Of a stretch of 64,000 bases of DNA, positions 1 through 10,363 are shown one piece after another. This stretch comes from Chalciporus piperatus. Its lineage: Eukaryota; Basidiomycota; Agaricomycetes; Boletales; Boletaceae. Both the position numbers and the translations under genes were made by a program. The stretch lies in assembly GCA_038093975.1 (NCBI GenBank), contig JBBPTG010000015.1, positions 62,001-126,000 on the forward strand, given 5' to 3'. Every line of letters begins with the position of its first letter. The stretch's first letter is position 1. Below the pieces are notes generated by a model, which was not told the origin of the DNA, searched no databases, and was given only the letters and a program-made list of their open reading frames with translations.

Positions 1-1
1 C

Positions 2-553
2 CCGCCATCTAAAGCCGACCTTGGGGCGACACTGCTGTTGATCTGCTTGACATATGCTCCGCTATTCCTCTCGTTCCTCTCGTTCTGCCAAGAAACCTTG
101 GAGAACCGCCCGATTACTCGTTTCTTCCTTGGCCTCGCCCCGTGGTGGATGGCCTACCTCTTAGCGAAGTGGTACATCCGTCTCGCGGAAGCGTCTTCTC
201 CATTGTACCATCCGCTTGGATGTCTAGCGCAGTGTTGTGTTTGGGTGTTCCATTGGATACTATCTACATATTATGCGTTCTTTGGTATGTATTCAGCTCT
301 TTTCTGAACCTACAATGCGCCGACACCGTCTCCTTCTTCTTCATTGATTCAAGTCACCAAATTCACCCTGTGGACGTACCTCGCCACAACATACTGCGTT
401 GCCGTCGTGGTATTTCAAGAAGGTTTATTCCACAGTCTCATCACCACTGGTTGTGAGAACACGGAACACCTCGGTTTCTACGAAACCTTACGGAAAAGCT
501 ACGGAAAAGGTTTGTCCATACTCCTTTCACGAACATCGACTGACATGTCATGA
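2..553 (+). CDS. Multi-pass membrane protein, 3' end only
   Basis: The frame is open from base 2, so the 5' part lies outside the window. The first exon encodes at least three hydrophobic segments (around bases 25-95, 115-170 and 215-285). A likely intron runs 285-353 (GTATGT...CAAG, phase 1) and joins to a second exon at 354 with one more hydrophobic stretch (about bases 366-420), then a stop at 551-553. I do not recognise the family; it looks like one of the orphan multi-pass membrane proteins common in Agaricomycetes. The end is uncertain, because another intron could remove the last stop. The start is not in the window. Confidence 0.45.
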
Positions 554-1124
554 AGGTTTGATGATGCTGGTCAAGTTATGGTACGTGGTTGATGTTGGGG
601 CTGCTTCTCTGAGAGAGGACGGAAAACGACCAGCACGGTCCAGATCCATGACCATGTAAAGACACCTGACAAAGGATCCGTCGGTCAGAGAGCTGGAGAC
701 TCGCGATCATTCAAAGTTTTGTACGATTTCGAAATCTCGAACCCTCACCGGCGTTCTGGCTGTATTACTCTAGGACCTCCGTTTCTTTTGACTCTGGAAG
801 GGAACTTGCTCTCTTTCATACACTACACTTACGCTTGTAGTAGTTCGGAATTTCTCCGAGCGCGTGGTCACATTCGTGTCGAATGTAAGACATGTGCATC
901 ATTGCACTACTGTGTTGCATCGGTAGTCGGACTTGCATCGACATCTTGAGCTTGGTCTGGGTCTTCGGGTTCACCAAAGCTGCTTTTCCTTGGAGCAGAC
1001 TCATGTCTGGTGAGCAATTATCTACTCGGTCGGAAGATAATTGTGGCGTTGCTCCAGCATGACAGAGTGCCAGTGGCTATCACCCGGGCCGGTTATCGTG
1101 CACATCGGACACGATCAGTCCGAT
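554..1124. other. Gene-free stretch
   Basis: No reading frame here resembles a protein, and I found no RNA gene. It separates the membrane-protein tail from the retroelement remnant. The right-hand 100-150 bases may be the upstream part of the LTR whose TATA box lies at 1154, but I could not define an LTR edge. Confidence 0.4.
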
Positions 1125-1192
1125 AACGCTGACTCAGTCACCCCTCGGAACAGTATATAAAGAATGCCTTTCCTTCTCGAAACAGGGCAGTC
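1125..1192 (+). repeat. LTR-like segment with TATA box, copy 1
   Basis: This stretch (beginning AACGCTGACTCAGTCACC) recurs in direct orientation at 2386-2453 with substitutions. It contains TATATAA at 1154-1160 in an otherwise unremarkable context, as in an LTR promoter. It sits about 200 bases upstream of a gag-like ATG (1357). The interpretation as an LTR end is inference. Confidence 0.5.
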
Positions 1193-1285
1193 AGACTATC
1201 ACATTTACTATATTCTAAAACTCTTTTTCGTTTCTTCCACGTTTTCGGTCGTCGTCGCGGGACCTAGGGTTTGGCCAACCTGAAC

Positions 1286-1799
1286 GTACCCCCGATACTC
1301 GTCGACAGCCGAAGACTCGATCCAAAACCATTGATGACTCTTTTTATCAACAAAAAATGTCCGACGCGCACTTTGAAGTCATTCCACTCGTTGCACCCCT
1401 GAAAACCCCTCGTCGCGGGCGTACAGCGAGTCTTCGCCCTTGTCCCCTACTCCGCTAACGCTGGGACCGCAAGGTCCTCGCGCTGGATTTCCGTTAACCG
1501 ATGGGCGCGCGATCTTATCGTGACGTTTCGCATCGAGACCGCAGTCACCGTTGATCCTGAGGGACGGACGCGAGGCATGGGCCAGTGGAGCCAAACCCGT
1601 TGTTACAACAACGAAGGTTTAAATCAATAAAATATATTTACCCAGGGATTACGAACCTGAGAATGAGCCTGACTCGCCGGATGAGGCTGAGACCATAGGC
1701 AACTGGACAACGGTACAGCGTGGACGAGCGCGCGTGACCGATGAGACTACCCAGTCTGACTCTGCTCGGGATGAACCTGAGCAAGAAACTGAAAAATGA
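1286..1799 (+). mobile_element. Retroelement gag 5' remnant, left arm of inverted repeat
   Basis: Leader plus start of a Gag-like frame on the + strand (ATG at 1357). The coding part is broken by frameshifts. A second open piece at about 1650-1797 encodes an acidic, charged stretch that ends in a stop. The sequence 1286-1640 and again about 1757-1799 match the reverse complement of 2037-2381. The left arm holds about 120 bases (around 1637-1756) that are missing from the right arm. No protease, reverse transcriptase or integrase is present. The assignment as gag rests on the TATA-bearing LTR-like segment, the proline/arginine-rich N-terminus and the position; it is not proven. Confidence 0.55.
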
Positions 1800-2036
1800 T
1801 ACTGCCGAGGCGCAGAGACGCGCCCTCGAACAGTGGAATCAGCTATGAGACACTGTGAACGGGGGAACGTACCTATCAACAATCTTAAGCAAGCCACTGT
1901 CAAGTGACGATGAGACTCGTTACCCTTTGGACCGGACTGCTTCGTTTTCGTCAGTCTCGCTTTCGAGCTTGCATTTGTTCGACCCGACGGTTCCTTCGCC
2001 GAATCATCTCGCGTTGATCGTCGGTAAGGCCTTGAG

Positions 2037-2381
2037 CATTCGCTCAATTTCAGTTTCTTGCTCATGCTCATCCCGAGCAGAAGTAAAACAATTTTATTGA
2101 TTTGAACATTCGTTGTTGTAACAGCGGGTCTGGCTCTACTGGCCCATGCCGCGTCCGTCCCTCAGGATCAATGGATAAGATCGCGCGCCATTGGCTAACG
2201 GAGATCCAGCGCGAGGACCTTGCGGTCCCGGCGCTAGCGGAGTAGGAGACAAAGGAGAAGACTCACTGTACGCCCTGCGACGAGGAGTTTGCAGGTCCAA
2301 CAAGGCCATTTGTTGTTGATAGATAAAGTTGTCGGTGATTTTGAATCGAGTCTTCGGTTATCGACGAGTATCGGGGGTAAC
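2037..2381 (-). mobile_element. Retroelement gag 5' remnant, right arm of inverted repeat
   Basis: Reverse-complement copy of the left arm. It contains the leader (about 2329-2381), a gag-like ATG near 2310 on the - strand, and a better-preserved reading frame rich in Pro, Arg and Ser through the first 55-60 codons before a stop. The two arms converge: both frames read toward the centre near 1.8-2.0 kb. Divergence between the arms is modest, by eye about 10-15% where they align. That indicates an old rearrangement rather than an assembly fold-back, which would be identical. Confidence 0.55.
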
Positions 2382-2385
2382 TGGA

Positions 2386-2453
2386 AACGCTGAATCAGTC
2401 ACCCCTCGAGAACAGTATTCAAATAATGTATTTCCGTCGAAGGAAGGCAGTAC
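2386..2453 (+). repeat. LTR-like segment, copy 2 (direct)
   Basis: Direct, diverged copy of 1125-1192. The TATA box is degraded (ATTCAAATAA in place of ATATATAA). It follows the right arm immediately, but it is in the same orientation as copy 1. A simple inverted duplication of LTR plus gag would have placed it in the opposite orientation. Confidence 0.45.
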
Positions 2454-2619
2454 GAGCACCGTCTATTGGACTATCTTTCGTGTGACTTCATTACAGCTCT
2501 TTTGGGAGCTTACGGTTACTCTGTGCGGGTGAGTTTCAAGCAACGGAACCATCAAGCAAGGGAATTTTGATTTCACCATGCTACAGCATGCTACCGATGT
2601 ATCCGTCAAACTTTCAAAC

Positions 2620-4289
2620 ATGGTAGCCTATCGTCTTTCGCGTTTCCGACATCAGATTGAGCTACAACTCCGAGTCTCGAGATGTTTCCACGTGCTGAGC
2701 CCAGTCCGTCAAACACACCCGAACCGCCATTTCTCTATACCGAACATTTCGTCGTGTTCGTCAAGAGAAACGCAAACTCGAACCTTTCGGTCTTCGTGTT
2801 CTCGCCGACATTCTAGCGAAGTCGCACATTCCACCACTGTTTCCCCAAGTTCCAGCCCACCCGCCAGAGAACCGTTTACGATCCTTTTTTGCGGACGCGA
2901 CGCGTTTTCGTGCACGGTATTCAACGAGGTTTACAATGCGAAAGGTGGGTAAGTTTTTCTGATTGTACTGCTTGGAGAGACGCGTCGAGTTGGGCATGAT
3001 GATTATAGCCGTGCTCCCAGAATGCAAACGTCACTCGGGCGAAAGAATGAACTGACATCCTCGTGGACAGATGTTTGGAATAGTCTTCACATAGCTACGA
3101 ATCCTGATGGGCGGGCTGGGCGCAGAGGTTCACGATTAGACATATGTAAGGGAGCTTCTTCATGCTGGTTTCGGTCTTACGGACGATTATAGCACCTCTC
3201 AAGACCGTCGGAGAGACACTGGGTGTGCCGGTCCATACAATCCCGAAAGACAAACCTGCGTTCAAGCAATGGCTCGTGAGTTCGTTATCTGTATGTCGCT
3301 CGTGTGTGGTAATCCATGCGTTTCTCCATCTAAACAGCCTCCGCCTCCCTTTACACCCCCAACTGGTGACCCAAACTTCTCAAATGCCTCCAATCTGCTT
3401 ATCACGGCCTCTTTCGGTCGTATTCTCCCCTCATCTATTCTTGGCCTTTTCCCGGATACCCAGAGGTTGAACGTTCATCCGAGTCTACTTCCTGCGTACC
3501 GTGGACCTGCCCCAATTCAGCGTGCGCTGATGGCCGGTGAGGAAGAAACAGGCGTTTGCGTGATTGAGATGGGCGAGGTGAGCCGTAAACAAGGGAAGCT
3601 GGTGGACGCGGGTGGAATCTGGGCCGTTGAACGGACGGTCAGTTGATTCAGATCTGCCACCATAGCTGACGGTGACGTCATCATGTCTGCTTTGCAGCCC
3701 ATTCCCGAAATCGCCAATTTCCTTCAGATGCAAGAGACCCTCGCTGAACAAGGCGGGAAGATTTTAGTTCAAGTTCTACGGGATATGCTATCCGGAACGG
3801 TTAGCTCTCATTCCATCTAATCTTCACGTTTGGAAACTGACCAGATGACTCCAGGCACATCGCACGCCGCAGGACGGCGTTACGCCAAGGACTCCTCATG
3901 CTCCTGCCCTTGAAGCTCGTGACTCAGCCGTCCACTTTGAGTTCCAAACGGCGATTATAATCACGCGTCTAGAACGCGGAGTCGGCCATCAGCGTACTCC
4001 TACGGTTCACACTGGTCTTCCTGACGGACGAGCGGTAGCAATTGCAGGTTTACATGTGATTCCAATCGAATCGACGGAGTCAGAGCTGGACTGTGCAGGC
4101 GCGGCCCGTTACTCACCTGAGACGAAATCATTGATTGTTAGATGCGCAGAAGGGACGTCGCTGAGCGTAGAGCGTCTGCAAACGCAGGATAAGGTGATGT
4201 TATCTGCGAAGGACTGGTGGAACGGGGTAAAAAGCATGGGATGGGTTAAAAATGGCACGTTCAGATTCGGCTCCCGTCAAGGTCAGTAA
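2620..4289 (+). CDS. FMT1: Methionyl-tRNA formyltransferase, mitochondrial
   Basis: Transfers a formyl group from 10-formyl-tetrahydrofolate to Met on the mitochondrial initiator tRNA. Exons: 2620-2944, 3071-3145, 3193-3275, 3338-3637, 3698-3799 and 3855-4289, which join in frame to about 439 residues. The N-terminus is Arg/Ser-rich and lacks acidic residues, as in a mitochondrial presequence. A nucleotide-fold strand (FTILFCGRDAFS) follows. The formyl-transferase core has the hallmark NVHPSLLPAYRGPAPIQ, with its catalytic Asn/His region, and then a GVCVIEM strand. The C-terminal part (exon 6) matches the family's tRNA-binding domain. An in-frame ATG 42 bases upstream (2578) is an alternative start. 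The intron at 2945-3070 (126 bases) is longer than the others and could hide a small exon. Confidence 0.88.
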
Positions 4290-4916
4290 GACCGTTCTAG
4301 ATCACAGATCGTATTCCTAGCGGAGGGCTTCGTGTATCCTCGTTTGCCAACACATTTGGATGCCCCGTCGGTTTATGCGCCCGATACGCGAAAAGGAGCA
4401 AGCATTGGCGCGTCGATCTTATCACTCGGCGACATCCGGGCCAGGGAGCAGCCTTTGCAATCTTGCGTGATAACTCGCCATAACGCTCCCTTTGGCACAG
4501 GGGTAATGAGCTTGAAGATCCACTAAGGGGTGTATCCCTTAAAATTACCGCCGCCGCCGCCGCCGTGTACGTGAGAACGTCCAGAACTCTAATTGCTTGA
4601 TTCACAAAGGTCTTCACTATCTAGGTTATATCGTTCCCACTTGAAGAGCGATGGCGTTGCAAGATGTTCTTACGCCCACATTCAAACAAGACCCTCTTTT
4701 CTTCCATTCAATTCGATATGATATGGCTGTTCCTCGTGAAAAAACAGTTGATGACCTGTATACTCATCAGCGTAGATCTGTGACATGCAATGTGACATAC
4801 GCATTATGTGACAACACGCAGAAATCACATGTCGATCTGCAAAGGTATATGAACCCTGTCTTGATCGCGTCCTCCGTCCTTCATTCTCTTCCTCCTTTCC
4901 CTTCCTTCTCACCCCG
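4290..4916. other. Intergenic region with a CCG microsatellite
   Basis: Between the FMT1 stop and the perilipin-like start. It contains a short run of CCG triplets at about 4548-4565. The last 60 bases before the next ATG are pyrimidine-rich, as in many fungal core promoters. No gene is supported. Confidence 0.5.
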
Positions 4917-6023
4917 ATGGCTACCGTTATGCAGGATCAACCTCAATCCCAACTCCCAGAACTCTCCTCTCTTTCTCGCGTCGCCTCTATCCCTATCATC
5001 GCGTCGGGCTTGGACCAGCTCCACATCACCCTGTCGTCGAATATCCTCACACGCTCCCCTTATCACGCCGCCCAGGTCCTTGGGCAGACCGCATACAACT
5101 ACTCCCAACCTTTGCAGATCCGTCTGCGACCTCTCATCGTCTCAGCGGATGACCTCGCCAACAAGGGTCTCGACGTCATCCAGCACAAGTACCCATACCC
5201 ATTCGAGGTGAAGCCCGAGGAAGTAGCTTCCTACGTGCGGCAAAGGCGTGACAGCGTCATGTCAACTGCCAATGAGACCTTTGACAAGACCGTAAAGACA
5301 CCCGCTGTAGGTGTTGCGGAAGGTATCGACAAGGTACGTCATGGCGTTATCTCAGGCGCCCATAATATCTGACAGACGCCCATAGAGATTCACCCCTTTT
5401 GTCAACTACTTTGAGATCGCGGTTCACAAGGTCGGGAGCGACTCTGGCGCCAGTTCACCCACTTCCTCTTCGTCAGAAAACCAGTACCAGTACCAGCGCG
5501 CATATGCCCTCTCCAAGGACCTCAAAGAGAACGTTTACGTCTATTCCGCCGAGCATCTCAAACAGCTCCAGCAACATAGCGCTGTGATGTACGTAAATGG
5601 TTTGTTTGGTCTGCCTGTATGCATTGACCTTCACTCAGACAAAAGGCCAGCGATACTGCAAACGTCATACAGGCGCTCGCCACCAAGTCCCTCACTGAGT
5701 TCCAAACTCGGGTACAGGATCTGTCGACCAGCATGCTTCAGACTCTGCAGAAGGTGCAGCAGTCCTCCGCTGCCCTTCCACCTGCTCTTCAGAACACCAT
5801 GCCTGACATAACCCAGACCGTCAAGGATTTCAGCGACATCTTGACAGCTTCTGACATGACACTTAGCGAAAAGGCTAACCGACTGCGTCAAGAGGTCAAG
5901 GATCGTGTCAGTCCCACGCTGGAGAAGATCGGGCAGAGAGTTGGCGATCTGGCCAACGCTATCGGCATCAAGAAGGACGAGGCCGCAGGTGCAATACATA
6001 ACGAGAACGGACGCGCGCAGTGA
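4917..6023 (+). CDS. Perilipin-like lipid-droplet protein (CAP20/MPL1 type)
   Basis: Exons 4917-5333, 5386-5588 and 5639-6023 join in frame to 334 residues, with short GT-AG introns. Residues about 60-105 hold the pattern of fungal perilipins: a run ending in SADDLANKGLDVIQHKYPYP, where a 'D-L-x-x-K-G-L' helix precedes a proline-bearing turn. The rest is amphipathic helix with frequent Ala, Gln and Lys, lacks a signal peptide or strong membrane span, and would suit coating of lipid droplets. By analogy with Metarhizium MPL1 and Colletotrichum/Magnaporthe CAP20 it would stabilise stored triacylglycerol. The family assignment is by motif resemblance only. A different helical stress or scaffold protein cannot be excluded. 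Confidence 0.6.
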
Positions 6024-6477
6024 TTTTTCATCTCGGACTCGCTGTGCTGTTTCTTTACGTCTTTGTGATGGTTTTCTTTCTTTATGATTATGTCCTAGAT
6101 CCATAGACCTTAGATTGTTGTTCATTCTCTCAGTCTCATGTAGCGCGACACATGCAATTCTGTACACACTTGTCATTGTTTTCGGTATAATTTATCCTTG
6201 AATTTATCGTAATGACTTCCATTGTTCACTAGCTCGACAGCATTCGCGTGTCCATGAGAATATGCTATCATCTGCTGTAAGATTTTATTACTTTGTACAA
6301 ATGTGAGAAGTGTGAGTACACGAAGGCATGAACAGAATGAGCATGGATCAGCTGCGTATGAAATTCGTACAATAACCTCTCGGAAAACCCTTAACGGTAC
6401 AATGATACAATGCGGCGAACGAGGGCATCTCACCGCGGACCCCCAAAGAACAATACATCGCTACGTGCAAGCGAGTC
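6024..6477. other. Convergent 3' intergenic region
   Basis: Lies between the stop codons of the perilipin-like gene (+) and the Sds23-like gene (-). AT-richer than its neighbours and presumably holds both 3' UTRs. No open frame here looks coding. Confidence 0.5.
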
Positions 6478-8452
6478 TCACCTATTCTCCTCCTTTCGCG
6501 GCGTAACGAGTTCAGACCATTGGAACGCATCGAGACTCGAGATCGAGGTTCGCTTGTCAGCGGTGGTCGCGACGATCCGTGGACTTGCGTTTAGACGCAC
6601 ACTGGTACGACTGCTGGAGCGCGAACGGGCGGAGAGATCATGCGTGAGTCCTGAGCGAGAGGAATGGGAGGAAGAAGAAGAGGAAGAAGAAGCGCGGCGA
6701 TGGCGCATGCGTTGGGTAGGGTCTACGTCTTGGATGTTGGCGACACGGGCAAAGAGGGAGAGGACTGTGGTGGTGAGGGGACGTGACGAGTTTGAGCTTC
6801 AGGGGATGCATGAGAGAGGTGGGGGAAATGGACTCACTATCGACGATGGAAACGATGCCGCAGAGGCTACCACTTCCTTGGTTAGAGAGAGAAGGGGATG
6901 AGGAGAGTGGAAAGTCGTTATCGGTGACGAAGAGTCGATGGGAGTTAGCTGTAGTGGAATGTTAGTCGGATCGGGCGGGTATTGAAAAAGGTAAACGGGA
7001 AACGCACTGGCGAGAAGCTTCTGGATTGTGTACGAGAGGGTACTAGTTGGGAATACAACGTATACTGCACGGTCGAACGATATCGGTGCTTTGCTCTACT
7101 CCAGACGTAAGACCCCTTACCTGGATATTTGTCGGCACCGTCCGTCAATCCGTCGGGCTCCTACAAAGATTCTATTGTCGGATTCTAAACGCCATGATGA
7201 GCCACGAACCTTGATTTGCGCGATAAATTGGTGAACAGGAGTGGAGAGTATCTGATTGCTCTGTGACGGAACCACTATCTGAAGGCTCCAACAGTCAACA
7301 ACTAGGTAAGAAACACGAATTTCTGTGTGATTTTACCTTGCCAACATCAGTCACACTGACGGCGCTCAACAGCGTTCCCAGATCTTCGTCGATCACAGCA
7401 ACGCTGCTAACACCTTGCTCGCTCATCAGACGCATCACATCAAGTACCTGTGCCGTGCTATACGTTGCAACGACAGACGAGTGCAGATGGAGGGAAGGGA
7501 GGGTCAACGCATACAGCGAGTTCGTGAGATAAGATTGGAACACCGGAGTGCGTTCCGCGTAGCCAGAAAACCAGGATAGGAGGCGCATATCAGATACCAT
7601 GCCAAGAAACGTACTGGACGGCGAGGGCGAACGAATGAGTACTATCGATGGACACTGACTCAGCGCGCGTTCATGTCGTCCACTGGTGGGTTACTTACCC
7701 CTGTGTGATCCACGAGCGAAGACGGAGAGTAAAGAGACCACAGTTGCATCGTACGGCAGAATTTCGAGGAAGTTCTTCTCAGACAAGTCTGCCCAGGGAT
7801 CAACGATAGGAAGGACTCGGATGGAGATGTTACTCACTGCTAACTAGGTGGACGGGTACATGTCCCGAGCGCGCTGCAGACATGATTTGGTCTGCGCGAG
7901 AGTTTGCTTTGAGTTCGTGAGGGGGGATCGTGTGTCGCGTGGCAGCCAAGGTCAAGAATGCGTTCACATCCGAAAACTGAGTCTATCTGAGAGACACGGA
8001 GAATTCGAAGAATATATGCGCTCACATCGAATAGGCCAAGGAATGGAGAGTCCGCCTGGCTGCCTGGCAAGGCATTGACTGCCAGACACGATATGGCTTC
8101 TTTTAGGAGAAGCTGGAGGGGTACATGAGCATTGTGGGAAGAGAGAGAGAATGTCAGACTGACATCGCACGCGTCTTCAACGGTACAGTCCGCATCTACG
8201 ACAACGATGCGAGAGTCGATGAGATCTGTGTAGAAACGTCAGTGTGGTGTGGACACATATCTCGATGACGATCAAACCTCTGGCATACACCTGCGTCCAC
8301 GATTCTACCCATTTCTCGGATTCGGGGCCTGTTATCATCGATTGGAGCATCGCTGCTGCCGCCAACGGTGACTCACGACCGCTAGGGCTTCTAGTATGAG
8401 CTACAGAATTGATGGACGCCCTCCGTTGTTGCACGATGGGAATAGGCTGCAT
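6478..8452 (-). CDS. SDS23: Sds23/Moc1-like CBS-domain protein
   Basis: Multi-exon gene on the - strand; about nine exons join with consistent phases. The N-terminus is Ser/Arg-rich. CBS-type modules follow: one with RDLIDSRIVVVDADCTVEDA, then FSDVNAFLTLAATRH, then GMVSDMRLLSWF, then SVVATYSTAQVLDVMRLMSE with a GVSSVAVIDE strand, and a final GIVSIVD...LSLFAR. The C-terminal tail is a long Ser run followed by basic residues. In fission yeast Sds23 binds and inhibits PP2A-type phosphatases and links nutrient state to mitosis and meiosis. The order and spacing here fit that family. The chosen start is the ATG at 8450-8452. The sequence just before it (CTGATTAAC...TATGCAG) also looks like a branch site and acceptor, so an upstream exon is possible. 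Confidence 0.8.
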
Positions 8453-8778
8453 ATCGAGTCCAGGATGTTAATCAGGGTAAGATGGTGGTGAGGAAGGAGG
8501 GAGAGTGGTGTAGCGGGCAGGTTGCTGTACATGACTCTCGATAACCTTGACTTGCAAGTCCTCCAATCTGAAATTGACCTCGCTGTCTCACACGGTCTTT
8601 ACGTACGGAGCTGCCAGAACGAGACAACCTCACCATCGACCAGTTTACTCCAGTCACACACACACATCGCTGACCAGACTCTAGTTCTCCTTGCCGAGAT
8701 ACTCTGCGAGGAACCCTTTCTTTGCCTCCGCTAATCCCACAACGCAGCACACAGTTTCGACACAGTTCGAGGCTTGCC
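8453..8778. promoter_or_regulatory. Divergent promoter region, Sds23-like / CNH gene
   Basis: 326 bases separate the two start codons, which point away from each other. No TATA box stands out. Part of the stretch is open on the - strand and may be 5' UTR or an extra first exon of the Sds23-like gene. Confidence 0.35.
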
Positions 8779-10056
8779 ATGTCTTCTGTTCCCGTCATTC
8801 CTCAAGACGTACCACCATACCTAATACACCCACTAATACCCGATATGACCGCTGGAGATGTCTCATGTGCTCAGGCACTGGGTATGTGCAATGTAATGTT
8901 CATTGTTTTGCTTATCCATGTGACACAGGTTCCGAGGTCTATGTTGGATGTACCAATGGCGAATTACTGCGATACAGCCTCCAAGCTGACCTGGATCCTA
9001 CAAAGGTTGGTCAACTGCGCCTGTCATAAGAGCTCCATCACGTCTACCCTCTACAGCAAGAATCGTACGCACTGTCTTCACGTCAGAGTCTCCCAAATGG
9101 GAAACCCATAGACGAACTCATCCTCATCCCTTACATGTCCCGTGTGCTGATTTTATCCGGTGCGCCGGCAATATTATATCACTCACCGACACTCAAGTAT
9201 ACGTGTTAAGATCGGCAAATTCACTTTTACACATTACCTTCACTCGATCCGGTGCCAAATATTAAGCCTATCCGTCATGTGGATACTTTGGCGGTCGATC
9301 AGCAGCACCTTCTACGTGTCGTACCTCCGGTGCATGACGTCCCGACTAAGATGCAGCCGGTCGATTTCTGTGCAATAAAGCGGAGTGGGATCGCGCTGTA
9401 TAGCCTCTATGAGGAGCGTCTAGCTTATTCCAGGGTCTGTCTCCTCCTTGACGACAGCACAAATGACAAACCTCCTCGTTCTGTAGGAAATCCCGTTCCA
9501 AGCAGGAGCACAATTAGCGAGGCGCACCGGGCAATACCTCTGCGTCGCTGACACCCTGTATTACAACATTATTGACTTGCAGAGCGCACAGATGTTCCCC
9601 TTGCTTCCTCTGAATCAAGCCATGGACGATCCAACCCCAGTCAAACCGTTCATCCTGGTCGTTGGCGAGAACGAATTCCTCATGCTGTCGTGGACTGGTG
9701 CAAGTACCATCGGTGTATTCATCACGGGGGAGGGTGATCCTGTCAGGGGAACCCTCGAATGGCCAAGCCATCCTCTATCAATTTGTAAGTGGTGACATTG
9801 TCACAGCTGAAATCGAAATAGACCAACAATGACAGCTCTGGACCATCCGAACGTCACCACGCTGATGCCGAACGGTACAATTGAGATACACAGCGTAGAG
9901 ACCCAGTCGATCATTCAAGTGGTCCCTGCCCCGGACGGGGATGGAGTCGCAGATCGGAGAATTGGACTGGTGGCATCTCTCGGCGGGTACACGGTGCCCT
10001 TTTCAGAACACTCTGAGAAGATGCGAAAGACGACCTTGAGGTTCAATAGGACATAA
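8779..10056 (+). pseudogene. CNH-domain (Vps3/TGFBRAP1/Vam6-like) gene, truncated and frame-broken
   Basis: Exons 8779-8881, 8929-9005, 9057-9159, 9211-9434 and 9487-9784 join in frame and encode a citron-homology (CNH) beta-propeller of vacuolar tethering factors: SCAQALGSEVYVGCTNGELL near the start, then HFYTLPSLDPVPNIKPIRHV, then a GAQLARRTGQYLCVAD strand. The next segment (9822-10056) continues the propeller (VTTLMPNGTIEIHS) but cannot be joined in frame. The donor at 9785 leaves phase 1, whereas the only fitting acceptor (9821) needs phase 2. The frame then stops at 10056 after about 390 residues in all. Full-length family members have a further 500 or more residues of clathrin-repeat and Vps39 domains, absent here. 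A pseudogene or a sequence error plus truncation are both possible. Confidence 0.6.
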
Positions 10057-10363
10057 AGAGGGCGATGACAGGGTTTCTGGTGTGTATGTACCCATGCAAT
10101 GATGATTATTCATTCTATTGTTAACGTCCACTCGAAGCTATGGCACAAGGAAAATCAACTCACGTGACTGTACGCGTCGCGTGGGTTTGTGGCGCCGTCG
10201 CGCGTCCTCTCTCCGCATTTGGCGCGTACATAAACAGGGACGCGACTGGTTGTATACCCTCCCCCGCCAGCACATCTCCTCATTGTATTTGTCTCGTCGT
10301 CCATTCATATTCCCTTTTCTCATTTCATTACTCTCAGTGACACTCACCACGTATATAAATTAC

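Noticed and set aside
1649..2071. 140-codon minus-strand frame in the centre of the gag inverted repeat
   Set aside because: It runs across both arms and the spacer, mixing sense and antisense gag; a by-product of the inverted structure.
4548..4565. CCG triplet run as a functional element
   Set aside because: Six or so units only; an ordinary microsatellite.
4651..5211. 186-codon frame on + overlapping the perilipin-like first exon
   Set aside because: It reads the perilipin-like exon out of frame, giving a Ser/Thr/Arg-rich nonsense composition.
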